From: Hyphomonadaceae bacterium JAD_PAG50586_4
Lineage (GTDB): Bacteria > Pseudomonadota > Alphaproteobacteria > Caulobacterales > Aquidulcibacteraceae
DNA length: 64,000 nucleotides
Reading direction: 5' to 3'
Assembly (NCBI GenBank): GCA_023242925.1
Contig: CP096134.1
Span: 3,429,501-3,493,500 of the forward strand
The translations under genes were made by a program, and so were the position numbers. Below, piece after piece: positions 27,006-36,179 of the stretch (positions are counted from its first letter, which is position 1; every line of letters begins with the position of its first letter). The notes below the pieces were generated by a model. The model worked only from the letters and a program-made list of their open reading frames with translations. It was not told where the DNA came from and did not search any database.

Positions 27006-28192
27006 TCAGGGTTCGTTGGTCGTGATTCCGCTGCTGTGCGGATCCGTTTGCTGTGCCTGCGGCGGTGGCGGTGGTGGTGGTGGTGGTGGTGCGACCGGCG
27101 GAGGCGGCGGCGGCGGCGGTGCGACCGGCGGAGGCGGAGGTGGCGGCGGCGGCGTGACAGGCGGCGACGGCGGCGCTGGCGGAGGCGTCACAGGCGGACG
27201 TGGGCGCGGCGGATTGTTTCCGTGTTGCGGCGGCGGCGGTTGTGTGTTTGGCGGCGGTGGCGGCGGTTGCGTTGCCGGCGGTGGTTGCGGAGGCGGATTG
27301 TTCTGCGCTTCCTGCAATTGGCGAATACGGCGACGCGCATCGTCACGATACCGGCCGTCGCGTTGGTTGCTCAGATAGAATTCGTAGGAATCGATCGAGT
27401 CCCGGCGCGTGGCGCGATCCCAGGCATTCCGATCCTCGGCGCGCAGATAATAGATGCGCTGTTCCGCGTCATAACGGTGTGCGCCATCGGAATAATCGCG
27501 CAGATAATCCTCATACTCGCGGATGGTGTCGCGGCGGCGGGCGCTATCCCAGGCGGAATCGTCCAGGAAGCGGAAATGGTCGAGCGCGCGGCGCGCTTCG
27601 ATCGCGTAGGTCGAGCGCGGATAGGCGCGGAGGAAATCCGCATAGCCGCCCGGCGCATTGAGCCGGCGCGCGCGAATCCAGGCGCCCTCGTCCGTGTTCC
27701 AGAGATAATTGAGCCGCGCTTGCGCTTCCTCGGCATTCGCGCCGTTCGGCCAGGCATTGAGGAAGCCTTCGTAAGCCTCGATCCGGTCGATGCGCGCAGC
27801 TTCCGCCCATGCGGCGCGTTCGGCTGCGGCTAAGCGAGGCGCCGCAGCGCTGCGCGGCGGGCTTCGGCGCGGCCGGCGTCCGGACCCCAGGCGTAGAGCG
27901 AGAGATAATTTTCGTACGCCGCTTCGGTGTCGATCTGAGACGCGCGGCGCCAGGCCTCGCGCTCTTGGCCCATCAGCGTTTCGACCCGCGCGCGGGCGCC
28001 TTCGGCGTTCGGCCATGTGCTGTAGGTGCGCAGATATTCTTCGTAGGCGAAGGGCGAGTCCTGGCGCTGGGCATTGAGCCATGCCTGCGCCTCAAGCTCT
28101 TCCGGTGTGGGCGGCGGCGTGGCGCACGCGGCCAAAAGTGCGGCGACCGAAGCCGCAGCCAACATTTTTAAACGCCAAAGCGCAGACGCCAT
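27006..28192 (-). pseudogene. Repeat lipoprotein with polyproline tail, frameshifted
   Basis: Lipobox LLAAC, then about six repeats of 42-44 residues (pattern W..A...D....Y..YL..YP.G....A), followed by a C-terminal stretch of about 95 residues made mostly of Pro with Gln and Val-Ala. The second repeat ends at a TAG at 27830-27832, and repeats 3-6 continue in another frame (AAAERAAW...). One extra base there restores a 395-residue protein. Such repeats occur in alphaproteobacterial envelope proteins; function unknown. Confidence 0.75.
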
Positions 28193-28264
28193 CCCTACCC
28201 CTATGCCCTCAATTCGATGTAACATGGCTCTACATGAACGGCGCTGGAATCGAAGGGCCATTTG

Positions 28265-28945
28265 ATGGGTATGGAATTCGGGATCGTGTTTTGGGCCTTG
28301 GCCGCTTTGGGCGCGGCCGCAGCGATCGCATACGGCGCGTCCTACCTGAACCGGCCGCATGGCTGGCTGCGGGCCGGCGTGAAGACTGCGTTCATGGCCG
28401 CGTTCGCAGGCGCACTCATTTCAGCTGGGGCGCCGACGCCTTTGATCCTTGCGGTCATCGCCTCAGCATTCGGCGATTTTTTCCTGGCGTTCGACAAGAA
28501 ATGGCTGCTGCCGTTCGGCATCCTCTCCTTCCTGATCGCGCAATTGCTCTACGTGCTGATCTTCGGCGCGGTGTGGTTTTTCTCGGGCGACAATTCTCCG
28601 CTGTTGCCGCGCTATGTCGCAATGGCGCTTGTGATCGCGACGGCTTGCGGGTTCTTGATCTGGATGGCGCCCAAGCTGGGCTGGATGGCGCTTGGCGTTG
28701 TGCCCTACGCGCTGGCGATCACTTTGATGGGCGTCACGGCGATGTGGCTGCCGTGGCCGGCCTGGCCGGCGATGATCGGCGCGCTGAGTTTCCTTGTGAG
28801 CGACTTTGTGTTGGCGGCCGAGCTTTTCCGCTTGCCGCCAGACTCACCGGCGCGGCGTGTCACCGCGCCGGTGGTGTGGTGGACCTACGCGGCCGCGCAG
28901 GTCCTGATCATTTGGGGCGTGCTTGTGCTCGCACGGCAGATGTGA
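28265..28945 (+). CDS. YhhN/TMEM86-family membrane protein (lysoplasmalogenase-like)
   Basis: 226 residues, eight hydrophobic helices. GLISAG and SAFGDFFLAF match the YhhN family, whose eukaryotic members (TMEM86) hydrolyse lysoplasmalogens. The bacterial role is not established. Start at ATG 28265 with GAAGGG upstream. It converges on the hydrolase gene 3 bases away. Confidence 0.85.
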   Translation: MGMEFGIVFWALAALGAAAAIAYGASYLNRPHGWLRAGVKTAFMAAFAGALISAGAPTPLILAVIASAFGDFFLAFDKKWLLPFGILSFLIAQLLYVLIFGAVWFFSGDNSPLLPRYVAMALVIATACGFLIWMAPKLGWMALGVVPYALAITLMGVTAMWLPWPAWPAMIGALSFLVSDFVLAAELFRLPPDSPARRVTAPVVWWTYAAAQVLIIWGVLVLARQM

Positions 28946-28948
28946 GCG

Positions 28949-29856
28949 CTATTCGGCGAGGAACGTGCGCACCTCAGCCATGAAGCGATCGGGCTGATCG
29001 ATCATGATGAAATGGTAGCTCTCTTCGATCTTCACGATCCGCGCTTGCGGCACGCCCGCGTACGAGATGCGCATATACGCATCATATTGCTCCGGCGTGA
29101 TCGGCGCTTGCGGGGGATAACGTAAAGCACCGCCATCGGCTGGGTGATGTTGGCGAGTTCGGGGCGCAGATCGGTGACGATCAATTCGTGGAAGGCGTTG
29201 GCGATGGTTAGCGCGTTGCTGGTGCGTGCGTGCTCGATGATCGCCGGGCGCGCGGCTTCAGTGCGGACCATACTATTGATGGTTTGGCGGGTTTGCTCCG
29301 ACACCACGCCTTGCGGCGACAAGCGCATCAAGGCGCGGATTTGATCTGCCGTTGGCGTCACGCTCTGCGGCGTCGCGTTCGGGCCGCCGAACATCGCGCC
29401 CATGAACGGAAACATATCGACGACCATCAACTTGCCGACGAGATCGGGATGGCGGGCGGTGAGCATCATGCCCATCGTAGCGCCCATCGAATGGCCGATC
29501 ACGGCGGGGCGTTCGAGACCTGTTTCACGAATGTAGCGGGCAATCTCTTCAGCGACGGGTGCGGCGACCGGGCCCTCGCCATTGGCGCCGACGGGGGCGC
29601 CAGCGAAACCGTTCACTTGCACCAGATGCACGCGATAGCCATCGCCGAGGGCCCCAACCGTGGTGTCCCAAACCTCGCGCGACGAGCTCAGACCCGGAAT
29701 GAAGATCACATCGCGGCCGGCGCCCTGGGTGGTGATGCTGATGCGTTCGGAGGTGAAGCCTGCGGACGGCGCTTCGCTTACGGCCTGCGTGCCGGCGCAG
29801 GCGCTAAGCATGCAAGCGGCCATGACAAGGCCCGCCAAAAATCCGCGTCGCTTCAT
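28949..29856 (-). pseudogene. Alpha/beta-hydrolase lipoprotein, frameshifted
   Basis: The N-terminus is a lipoprotein signal (LVMAACMLSAC). The body has the oxyanion segment DVIFIPGLSSS and nucleophile elbow GHSMGATMG. The uninterrupted frame ends at 29032 with an abnormal Arg-rich tail. Restoring one base in the GGGGG run (29112-29116; CCCCC on the coding strand) gives YVIPPQAPITPEQYDAYM... and ESYHFIMIDQPDRF, which carries the catalytic His, then a stop at 28949: 302 aa. Likely a secreted esterase or peptidase. Confidence 0.8.
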
Positions 29857-29935
29857 TCTAAATCTCCGAGATCGGGTTCGACCTAAGCGGCGCGCGCCAT
29901 CATGGCAACCCGCCCCACTCCTATCCGCCGCTGGT

Positions 29936-30523
29936 TCAGCGTTCAGATGCGGAGGGCGCCATTTTTGTGAATGGCAGCAACATCGGCACGCGGCGGCGGT
30001 AAGATGTGTACGCCTCGTCGCCCAAATCACGGCGCAAGAAGCGTTCTTCAAGCTTGGCGCGGAGCGACACGCCCGCGATCAGCACGAGCGCACCAGCGAT
30101 CGCCTCGATGCGGCCGCGCTCGATCGCCGTCGCGATTACACCAAGCAGGAGGCCCGCATACACAGGGTGGCGCACGATGCCGTATGGCCCTGTGTCAACA
30201 ATGCGATGGTCTTGCGTTGGCGCCGACGTGCTCGACCACAAGGGGCCGAGGTGCAGGCGCGCAACCCAGGTGAAGAGCAGACCCGCCGCCACAAGCGCAA
30301 ACATCGCCCAGCGCAGCGCTGGCGGGCTCGTCCACACCACGGCAAGGCCAACAGGATAATAAGACGCGATCAGCATCACGAGCGCGGCGAGCGTTAGCAC
30401 CCGGCTGGGGCTTTCGGCGCCGAGATCGTGATGCGATGCTGTGCGCGCGCTCCATCCTGCGGCCATGACCCACGTGACAAGCCACGCGAGCCAAACCGCG
30501 ACGATGGCCGCACTTGGGCTCAT
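29936..30523 (-). CDS. ICMT-like/phospholipid methyltransferase family membrane protein
   Basis: 195 residues with five hydrophobic helices and the C-terminal TGPYGIVRHPVYAGLL plus LEERFLRRDLG...Y, the signature of the isoprenylcysteine carboxyl methyltransferase/PEMT family. It is an integral-membrane SAM-dependent methylase; the substrate in bacteria is often a lipid or unknown. Its start overlaps the quinone reductase stop by 4 bases (ATGA). Confidence 0.85.
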   Translation of the reverse strand: MSPSAAIVAVWLAWLVTWVMAAGWSARTASHHDLGAESPSRVLTLAALVMLIASYYPVGLAVVWTSPPALRWAMFALVAAGLLFTWVARLHLGPLWSSTSAPTQDHRIVDTGPYGIVRHPVYAGLLLGVIATAIERGRIEAIAGALVLIAGVSLRAKLEERFLRRDLGDEAYTSYRRRVPMLLPFTKMAPSASER

Positions 30524-31515
30524 TCCATTGTCACCACAAGCTTGCCGGTGGCGGTGCGATCCATCAGCGCGCGGATGGCTTTGCCGCCTTCAGCGAGCGG
30601 GAAGCGTGCGGATATGCGCGGTTTGATCTTGCCTTCGGCGTAGAGCTTGAAGAGATCGCGCATATTGGCTTCGTGGCCCTTCGGATCGCGCGCAACCGCC
30701 GCGCCCCAGAACACGCCGACGATCGACGAACTCTTCAGCAGCGTCAGATTGAGCGGCGGCGTCGGGATGCCGGCCGGGAAGCCGATCACGAGATAGCGGC
30801 CTTCCCAATTCATTGCGCGCAAAGCCGGCTCGCAATAATCGCCGCCGACTGCGTCATAGACGATGTCGGCGCCGCCGCCCGTCGCTTGCTTGAAAGATTC
30901 CGCGAGGGCGCGGCTTTGTTCTTTCGCGAACGCGCCGGGAGGATAGATCACGGTGGCGTCAGCGCCCGCGGCCTTTGCGAACGCGGCTTTCTCTTCGCTC
31001 GACACCGCGCCGACAACTTTCGCACCCATCGCTTTCGCAAGTTCGATCGCGGCCACGCCGACGCCGCCGGCCGCGCCCAGCACAAGCACGGTCTCACCGG
31101 TTTTCAGCGCACCGCGATCCTTCAGCGCGTAATATGAGGTGCCATACGTGAGCACGAAGGCGCTGGCCTCGTCGAACGGCATGCCATCAGGGATCGGCGA
31201 GGTGCGGTCGGCCGGCGCCTTCACCTTCTCGGCGTAGCCGCCCCAGCCGATTGAGCCGATCACGCGGTCGCCGACTTTCACCCGTGTCACACCTTCGCCG
31301 ACGCTCTCGACAATGCCGGCGATCTCGCCGCCCGGCGCGAACGGGCGCTCGGGCTTGAATTGGTATTTGTCCTCAATGATCAACACGTCCGGGAAATTGA
31401 CGCCGGCGGCCTTCACCGCGATCACCACCTCACCCGGCCCGGCGACGGGATCGGGCAATTCGGTCAGTTCGAGGGATTCTGGCGGACCGGGTTGTTTGCT
31501 GAGTAGCGCTTTCAT
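30520..31515 (-). CDS. Quinone oxidoreductase-like MDR protein
   Basis: 331 residues of the zinc-free medium-chain dehydrogenase/reductase family: GroES-like N-domain, NADPH-binding LVLGAAGGVGVAA and the loop AFPAGIPTPP. It would reduce quinones or alpha,beta-unsaturated carbonyls with NADPH. It is cotranscribed with the ICMT-like gene. Confidence 0.9.
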   Translation of the reverse strand: MKALLSKQPGPPESLELTELPDPVAGPGEVVIAVKAAGVNFPDVLIIEDKYQFKPERPFAPGGEIAGIVESVGEGVTRVKVGDRVIGSIGWGGYAEKVKAPADRTSPIPDGMPFDEASAFVLTYGTSYYALKDRGALKTGETVLVLGAAGGVGVAAIELAKAMGAKVVGAVSSEEKAAFAKAAGADATVIYPPGAFAKEQSRALAESFKQATGGGADIVYDAVGGDYCEPALRAMNWEGRYLVIGFPAGIPTPPLNLTLLKSSSIVGVFWGAAVARDPKGHEANMRDLFKLYAEGKIKPRISARFPLAEGGKAIRALMDRTATGKLVVTME

Positions 31516-31604
31516 CGTGTCTCCCTCGGGCGGCCGTTCAAGGCGGCGTCGTGCAATGCGGAATTCTTCTAGCCGGCTAAGCGCCGACGGTACAAACTAA
31601 CGCT

Positions 31605-31891
31605 ATGACACGGCGTGGCTACTTCATCCGTTTGGCATTTTCGGTCGTGATCGACCTGTTTGACCTCACATTGGGGCGTATCCCAATTTTCGGCTCGGTC
31701 ACCGAGGGGTCGGCGCCGTGGTGCTGTTCGCGCTTTGGGGGCCGGCGGGGCTCGCAAACCTGTGGGAGCTGTTCGACGTTACCGACCAGGTCGATAGCTT
31801 CATCCCTACCGCCACTTTGATCGCGCTCTATGTCGGCTGGCGCGAGGGGCATCTGACGGGAAAAACCCAGCTGCCCGCCGAGCGCGCATAG
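31605..31891 (+). pseudogene. Small hydrophobic protein, frameshifted
   Basis: The 5' reading frame (MTRRGYFIRLAF...) breaks in the GGGG run at 31706-31709. Adding one G continues GVGAVVLFALWGPAGLANLWE to a stop at 31889-31891 and a 95-residue, two-helix membrane protein (also DVTDQVDSFIPTATLIALYVG). Without the correction the frame ends early at 31820. Function unknown. Confidence 0.65.
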
Positions 31892-31925
31892 CGCAAATTT
31901 GGCCAAGGCAGGCTATAGAGCCGCC

Positions 31926-32783
31926 ATGACTGGAAACTGGGCCATCGCGCTACATGGCGGCGCCGGCGCGATCGCAGAACGCGCCTATCAGCGAGAAGAA
32001 GAACATATGGCCGCCCTGCTCGACCGGGGTGCTGCAATGCTCGCCAAGGGCATGAGCGCGCTGGACGTGGTCGTGGCGATGGTTGGTGCGCTGGAAGCGA
32101 GCGGCTTGCACGTCGCAGGCAAGGGCGCTGCGCCGAATGCGGCCGGCGTCGTGGAACTCGATGCCTCGGTGATGGACGGCGCGACGCGCGCGGCCGGCGC
32201 CGTGGCGGCGTTGGGCGGCTTTATCTCGCCGGTGCGTGTGGCGCGCGGGGTGATGGAGAAAACCTCACACGTGCTCTTGGTCGGCGATGGCGCCTCGGCG
32301 TTCGCCGGCGAGCAAGGCTTCGAGCGCGTGGACGATCCGAAAACTTATTACGTGCCCGCTGAGAGCGGCTTGCCTGGAGCAGGCACGATTGGCGCGGTGG
32401 CGCTCGACATGAGTGGCAAGCTGGCGGCGGCGACATCGACCGGGGGTCTGCACGGCAAAATGCCCGGCCGCGTTGGCGACACGCCGATCATCGGCGCCGG
32501 TTGCTGGGCTGATCAACGCGCGGCCGTTTCCTGCACCGGGCTTGGCGAATATTTCATGCGCGTGAACGCGGCCGCCGATGTATCAGCGCGCATCGCTTAC
32601 GCGGGCCAAACGCTGGAAAGCGCTGCGGCGGCGGTGATCGAGGACGTGCGGGGCCTCGGCGGTTATGGCGGACTGATCGCGGTGGACGCGGCCGGCAATG
32701 TCGCCGCACCCTTCGCCAGCCAAGGCATGAAGCGCGGGCTCGCCAATGCGCAGGGCTTGCGTGAGGTGAAGACATTTCAATGA
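31926..32783 (+). CDS. Isoaspartyl peptidase/L-asparaginase (Ntn-hydrolase)
   Basis: 285 residues of the plant-type asparaginase family. The N-terminal [10 protein letters not shown] and the autoprocessing site GTIGAVALD (Thr nucleophile), followed by ATSTGG, are visible. The residue before the Gly-Thr is Ala-Gly rather than the common His-Gly. It cleaves isoaspartyl peptides or asparagine. ATG 31926 is preferred; the RBS is weak. The MliC-like lipoprotein genes follow. Confidence 0.9.
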   Translation: MTGNWAIALHGGAGAIAERAYQREEEHMAALLDRGAAMLAKGMSALDVVVAMVGALEASGLHVAGKGAAPNAAGVVELDASVMDGATRAAGAVAALGGFISPVRVARGVMEKTSHVLLVGDGASAFAGEQGFERVDDPKTYYVPAESGLPGAGTIGAVALDMSGKLAAATSTGGLHGKMPGRVGDTPIIGAGCWADQRAAVSCTGLGEYFMRVNAAADVSARIAYAGQTLESAAAAVIEDVRGLGGYGGLIAVDAAGNVAAPFASQGMKRGLANAQGLREVKTFQ

Positions 32784-32794
32784 GAGGTGACGCG

Positions 32795-33091
32795 ATGAAG
32801 AAACTTGTTCTGGGCGTTGCACTGCTCGCACTCGCGGCTTGCGCCAGCACGGGACGCGCAGGCGGCCCGCGGACCGATTGGCGCTGTACCGGCGGCGCTG
32901 CGTTCTCGGTGCGCTTCGATGGCAATGCGGCCGAAGTGTTCGCCGGCGGTCAGCTCTATAATTTACCCGTCGCGCAATCGGGCTCCGGCGCGCGCTATTC
33001 GAACGGCAGCGTCGAATATTGGGAACACCAGGGCGAAGCCACGCTGAACGGCGCGGTCGGCGGCCCTTACACGAATTGCCGTCGCGGCTAA
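32795..33091 (+). CDS. MliC-like lipoprotein, copy 1
   Basis: 98 residues. Lipobox ALAAC, then an MliC-type domain: WRCTGG, a VRFDGNAAEVF strand, GQLYNLP, and a final Cys (YTNC). MliC proteins inhibit c-type lysozyme. The start at 32795 has AGAGGTGA; a start at 32780 would overlap the asparaginase stop. A paralogue follows. Confidence 0.75.
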   Translation: MKKLVLGVALLALAACASTGRAGGPRTDWRCTGGAAFSVRFDGNAAEVFAGGQLYNLPVAQSGSGARYSNGSVEYWEHQGEATLNGAVGGPYTNCRRG

Positions 33092-33108
33092 CACGGAGAG
33101 AAACTCCA

Positions 33109-33429
33109 ATGCGGAAGATGATCTTGCTCGGCGCAGCGTTTCTGACGCTCGCCGCCTGCCAAAGCGTGCAGAACCTCGGCGAAGGCGAACGCCTGAATTG
33201 GCGCTGCGCCAACGACAAGGAATTTAGTCTGCGTTTCGCAGGCGACGCTGCGGAAGTGTACGCAGCCGGCCAAACGCATCGCCTGCCGCAAATGGGCGAA
33301 GGCGCATACTCGAACGGCACGGTGATCTACACCGAAGCTGGCGGCGGCGCGTCGCTCACCGGCGTGCATGACGGCCCGTATGAGAATTGCGAACGTCGCG
33401 CCGGCGATTGGTGGTTCCGGTTCTGGTAA
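33109..33429 (+). CDS. MliC-like lipoprotein, copy 2
   Basis: 106 residues, lipobox TLAAC. NWRCANDKEFSLRFAGDAAEVY and YSNGTVIYTEAGGGASLTG parallel copy 1 segment by segment, with the final Cys in YENC. It has a Trp-rich tail (GDWWFRFW). The stop overlaps the trmH-like start (TAATG). Probably a tandem duplication. Confidence 0.75.
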   Translation: MRKMILLGAAFLTLAACQSVQNLGEGERLNWRCANDKEFSLRFAGDAAEVYAAGQTHRLPQMGEGAYSNGTVIYTEAGGGASLTGVHDGPYENCERRAGDWWFRFW

Positions 33430-33946
33430 TGCGCGGATATTTCGGGATTGGGGCTGAAGGCATCTCGAAGCCGATGAATGTCGGCGCGCTGATGCGTACG
33501 GCGCATGCGTTTGCGCCAGCTTCTTTTTCACCATCGACGCACACCCGAAAGTGCGTGAGGCGTACAATAGCGACACCTCGCGCAGCTTCGATCACGTGCC
33601 CTATTATCCGTGGGACAATCTCGCGGCGATGCGGCTACCGAAGGGCTGCGCGCTGGTCGGCGTTGAACTGACGGACGACGCGGTGGAGCTGCCGCGCTTT
33701 CAACACCCGCAAGCGGCGGCTTATGTGTTAGGCCAGGAACGCGGTTCGCTCTCGCCGGAATTGGTGAAGCGCTGCGCGCATGTGGTGCAGATCCCGACCA
33801 AGTTTTGCTTAAATGTGGGCCTCGCCGGCGCGCTTGTCATGTACGATCGCCTGCTCGCGCATGGCGGCTACCCCGCGCGCCCGATCATGCCAGGCGGGCC
33901 TCCGCCGGAGATGACAGAGGCCCTGCGCATAAAGCGTCAGGTTTGA
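33429..33946 (+). pseudogene. SpoU/TrmH-family RNA methyltransferase, frameshifted
   Basis: SPOUT motif 1 (MNVGALMRTAHAF) is in the first frame. After a break at 33510-33514 the ORF continues in the next with ASFFFTIDAHPKVREAY, the SAM-binding LGQERGSLSPEL and IPTKFCLNVGLAGALVMYDR. One missing G restores AFGASFFF and 172 aa. It methylates a ribose in tRNA or rRNA; which site is unknown. Confidence 0.85.
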
Positions 33947-34173
33947 GCCTTCTTGAGCGCCGGCCAATCGGCGAACGCAAACCAGATGATGACGATGAAA
34001 TTCACCAGCGGCACGAGCAGCAAAAGCGAGAGCCAGCCGGAGAAGCCGGCCTTCGAGAAGATTTTCCAATAAAGGAAAATGAAGAAGACGACGACGGCGA
34101 GCCAAACGAGGCCCATCGCGCCCATCATCCCCGCCATCGCCGCCGTCGGATCGCCGCCACTATAATCATTCAT
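33937..34173 (-). CDS. Small two-helix membrane protein
   Basis: 78 residues with a Met/Ala-rich first segment and two helices (LVWLAVVVFFIFLYWKIF; SGWLSLLLLVPLVNFIVI). The end DWPALKK resembles DUF805-like small membrane proteins. It overlaps the trmH-like 3' end by 10 bases. Function unknown. Confidence 0.7.
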   Translation of the reverse strand: MNDYSGGDPTAAMAGMMGAMGLVWLAVVVFFIFLYWKIFSKAGFSGWLSLLLLVPLVNFIVIIWFAFADWPALKKAQT

Positions 34174-34301
34174 GGTTATGCTCCCTCCCTCATGGGACGC
34201 GGAACCTAAACCTGCAAAAACCTGCGCCGCAAGGGTTACCGCGCCAGCTCACGACAGGGTTGGGGATTGCGGCGATGCAGCATCGTCCCCATAACGCGCC
34301 C

Positions 34302-35434
34302 ATGAGCGCTGCTCTCCCTCTCTGGCCGGGCTTTCCAAGCCTGCCTTGGCTGAAAAGCTTGTCGCCATTGGCGTCGAGCCGAAGAAGGCGCGCATGCGCG
34401 CCGAGCAGCTGTGGCGCTGGATTTACCATTACGGCGTCGGCGATTTCGCGGCGATGACCAATGTCGCGAAAGAATTGCGCGCGACGTTGGCCGAGCATTA
34501 CACGCTCGCGCGCCCCGAAATCGTCACCCAACAGATCAGCACCGACGGCACGCGCAAATGGCTGATCCGCTTGGGGCCGGGCACGGAAGCGGAAGCTGTG
34601 TTCATTCCGGGCGTCGGCAAGGCCGGCGCGCTGTGCGTATCGAGCCAGGTGGGCTGCACGCTGAATTGCACCTTCTGCCACACTGGCACGCAGAAACTGG
34701 TGCGCAATCTCACCGCCGCCGAGATCGTCACGCAGGTGATGATCGCGCGCGATGCGCTGGGCGAATGGCCAACGCAGGAGCGCCCGCTCAATGACGGCGA
34801 CCGCCAGCTCACGAACATCGTATTCATGGGCATGGGCGAACCGCTCTACAATTTGGACAATGTCGCCGAAGCGATCGACACGATCTCGGATGGCGACGGC
34901 ATCTCGATTGGCCGTCGCCGCATCACGGTCTCGACCGCCGGCGTCACGCCGAAGATCAAGGAACTCGGCGAGCGCACCGGCGCGATGCTGGCGATCTCGC
35001 TACATGCGACCAATGACGAGCTGCGCAATCAGCTCGTGCCGCTAAACAAGAAATACAATCTCGAAGAACTCTTCGCCGCGATCCGCTCGTATCCGAGCCT
35101 CGGCAACGCCAAGCGCGTGACGTTCGAATACGTGATGCTGAAGGGTGTGAACGATTCATTGCCCGAGGCGAAAGCGCTGGTGAAGCTCCTCGCGGGCGTG
35201 CCGGCGAAGATCAATCTGATCCCGTTCAACCCGTGGCCCGGCACGAATTACGAATGCTCGGATTGGGCGACGATCGAAGCGTTCGCCGAAGTGCTGAACC
35301 GCGCGGGTTATTCCTCGCCCATCCGCACCCCGCGCGGCCGCGATATTCTCGCGGCATGTGGCCAGTTGCGTTCTGAAAGTGTCAAGCAACGCGCCAGCGA
35401 ACGGCTGAAGGCTGAAGCAGAAGCCGCGCAATGA
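34302..35434 (+). CDS. rlmN: 23S rRNA/tRNA adenine-C2 methyltransferase RlmN (N-terminal frameshift)
   Basis: A radical-SAM enzyme. [11 protein letters not shown] holds the CxxxCxxC cluster site, and a late CGQLR supplies the conserved Cys. It methylates A2503 of 23S rRNA and A37 of some tRNAs. The long frame opens only at a TTG at 34346. The real start appears to be ATG 34302 (MSAA...), which joins [14 protein letters not shown] if one base is restored at 34313-34320, giving 377 residues, the family length. Confidence 0.93.
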
Positions 35435-35943
35435 GCGCGCCGCGCCTCGACGCGCCGGGCGTCGTGCTGCGCGCGCTTGAGCTTAGCGACGCCGAGGCGT
35501 TGTTTGCCGCGCACGGCGATGAGCGCACGCACCAATATTGGTCGAGCCCGGCGCACAAAAGCGTCGAGCAAACCGCAACATACATCCAAGACACGCTCGC
35601 GCTTCCCGGCGCGCATGTTTGGGCGATCACAGAAAGCGGCGCCGACGCACTCGGCCGCATTGGGCTTTTCGTGGAGCGCGAAGGCGTCGGCGAGGTCGGC
35701 ATCATCATGCGTCCAGATGCGGCTCGGCGCGGCCTCGCTTCGAAGGCGCTCAATCTTGTCGTCGCCTACGGTTTCGAGACGCTCGACCTGCATCGTATTG
35801 CCGCCGACATCGACCCCGACAATGCCGCGTCGCTCAATCTCTTCGTGCGCAACGGCTTCGAGCGCGAAGGCCTGCTGCGCGGCAATTGGAAGACGCACAT
35901 TGGCATCCGAGATACAGCGCTGCTCGCGCGTTTGCGCGACTGA
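35431..35943 (+). CDS. GNAT acetyltransferase, RimJ/RimL type
   Basis: 170 residues. GNAT core motifs [43 protein letters not shown] and [14 protein letters not shown]. Overlaps rlmN by 4 bases (ATGA). It may acetylate a ribosomal protein or small amine; target unknown. Confidence 0.88.
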   Translation: MSAPRLDAPGVVLRALELSDAEALFAAHGDERTHQYWSSPAHKSVEQTATYIQDTLALPGAHVWAITESGADALGRIGLFVEREGVGEVGIIMRPDAARRGLASKALNLVVAYGFETLDLHRIAADIDPDNAASLNLFVRNGFEREGLLRGNWKTHIGIRDTALLARLRD

Positions 35944-36179
35944 TTATGGCGCACGCCTCGCCATAGCTCGTTTAGTGATGGTGCGGTTTTTGGAAGAGAG
36001 AGGATGGCCTCGCCGAGATTCGGTGACGGCACGGTTTTCACGAACGCCTCGAACGTATCCGTTGCATGCGACAGCATCAAGAATTCGTCCGCTGAGGCGC
36101 GGGAGACGAGTTGGTCATCCGGTCTACGGGCTTCGCCTGCGGGGACAATTGCAATTCTCGTGCAAATTGCCGCTAAAGT
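35944..36179. other. Intergenic gap, nothing recognised
   Basis: A 236-bp non-coding stretch between the GNAT gene and the convergent KAS III-like gene. It contains weakly open frames but none with a start, RBS and recognisable motif. It has no obvious terminator. It may be degraded sequence. Confidence 0.4.

Noticed and set aside
26659-27378. A glycine-rich open frame antisense to the polyproline tail
   Set aside because: Its Gly tract is the complement of the Pro codons of the lipoprotein; no start context.
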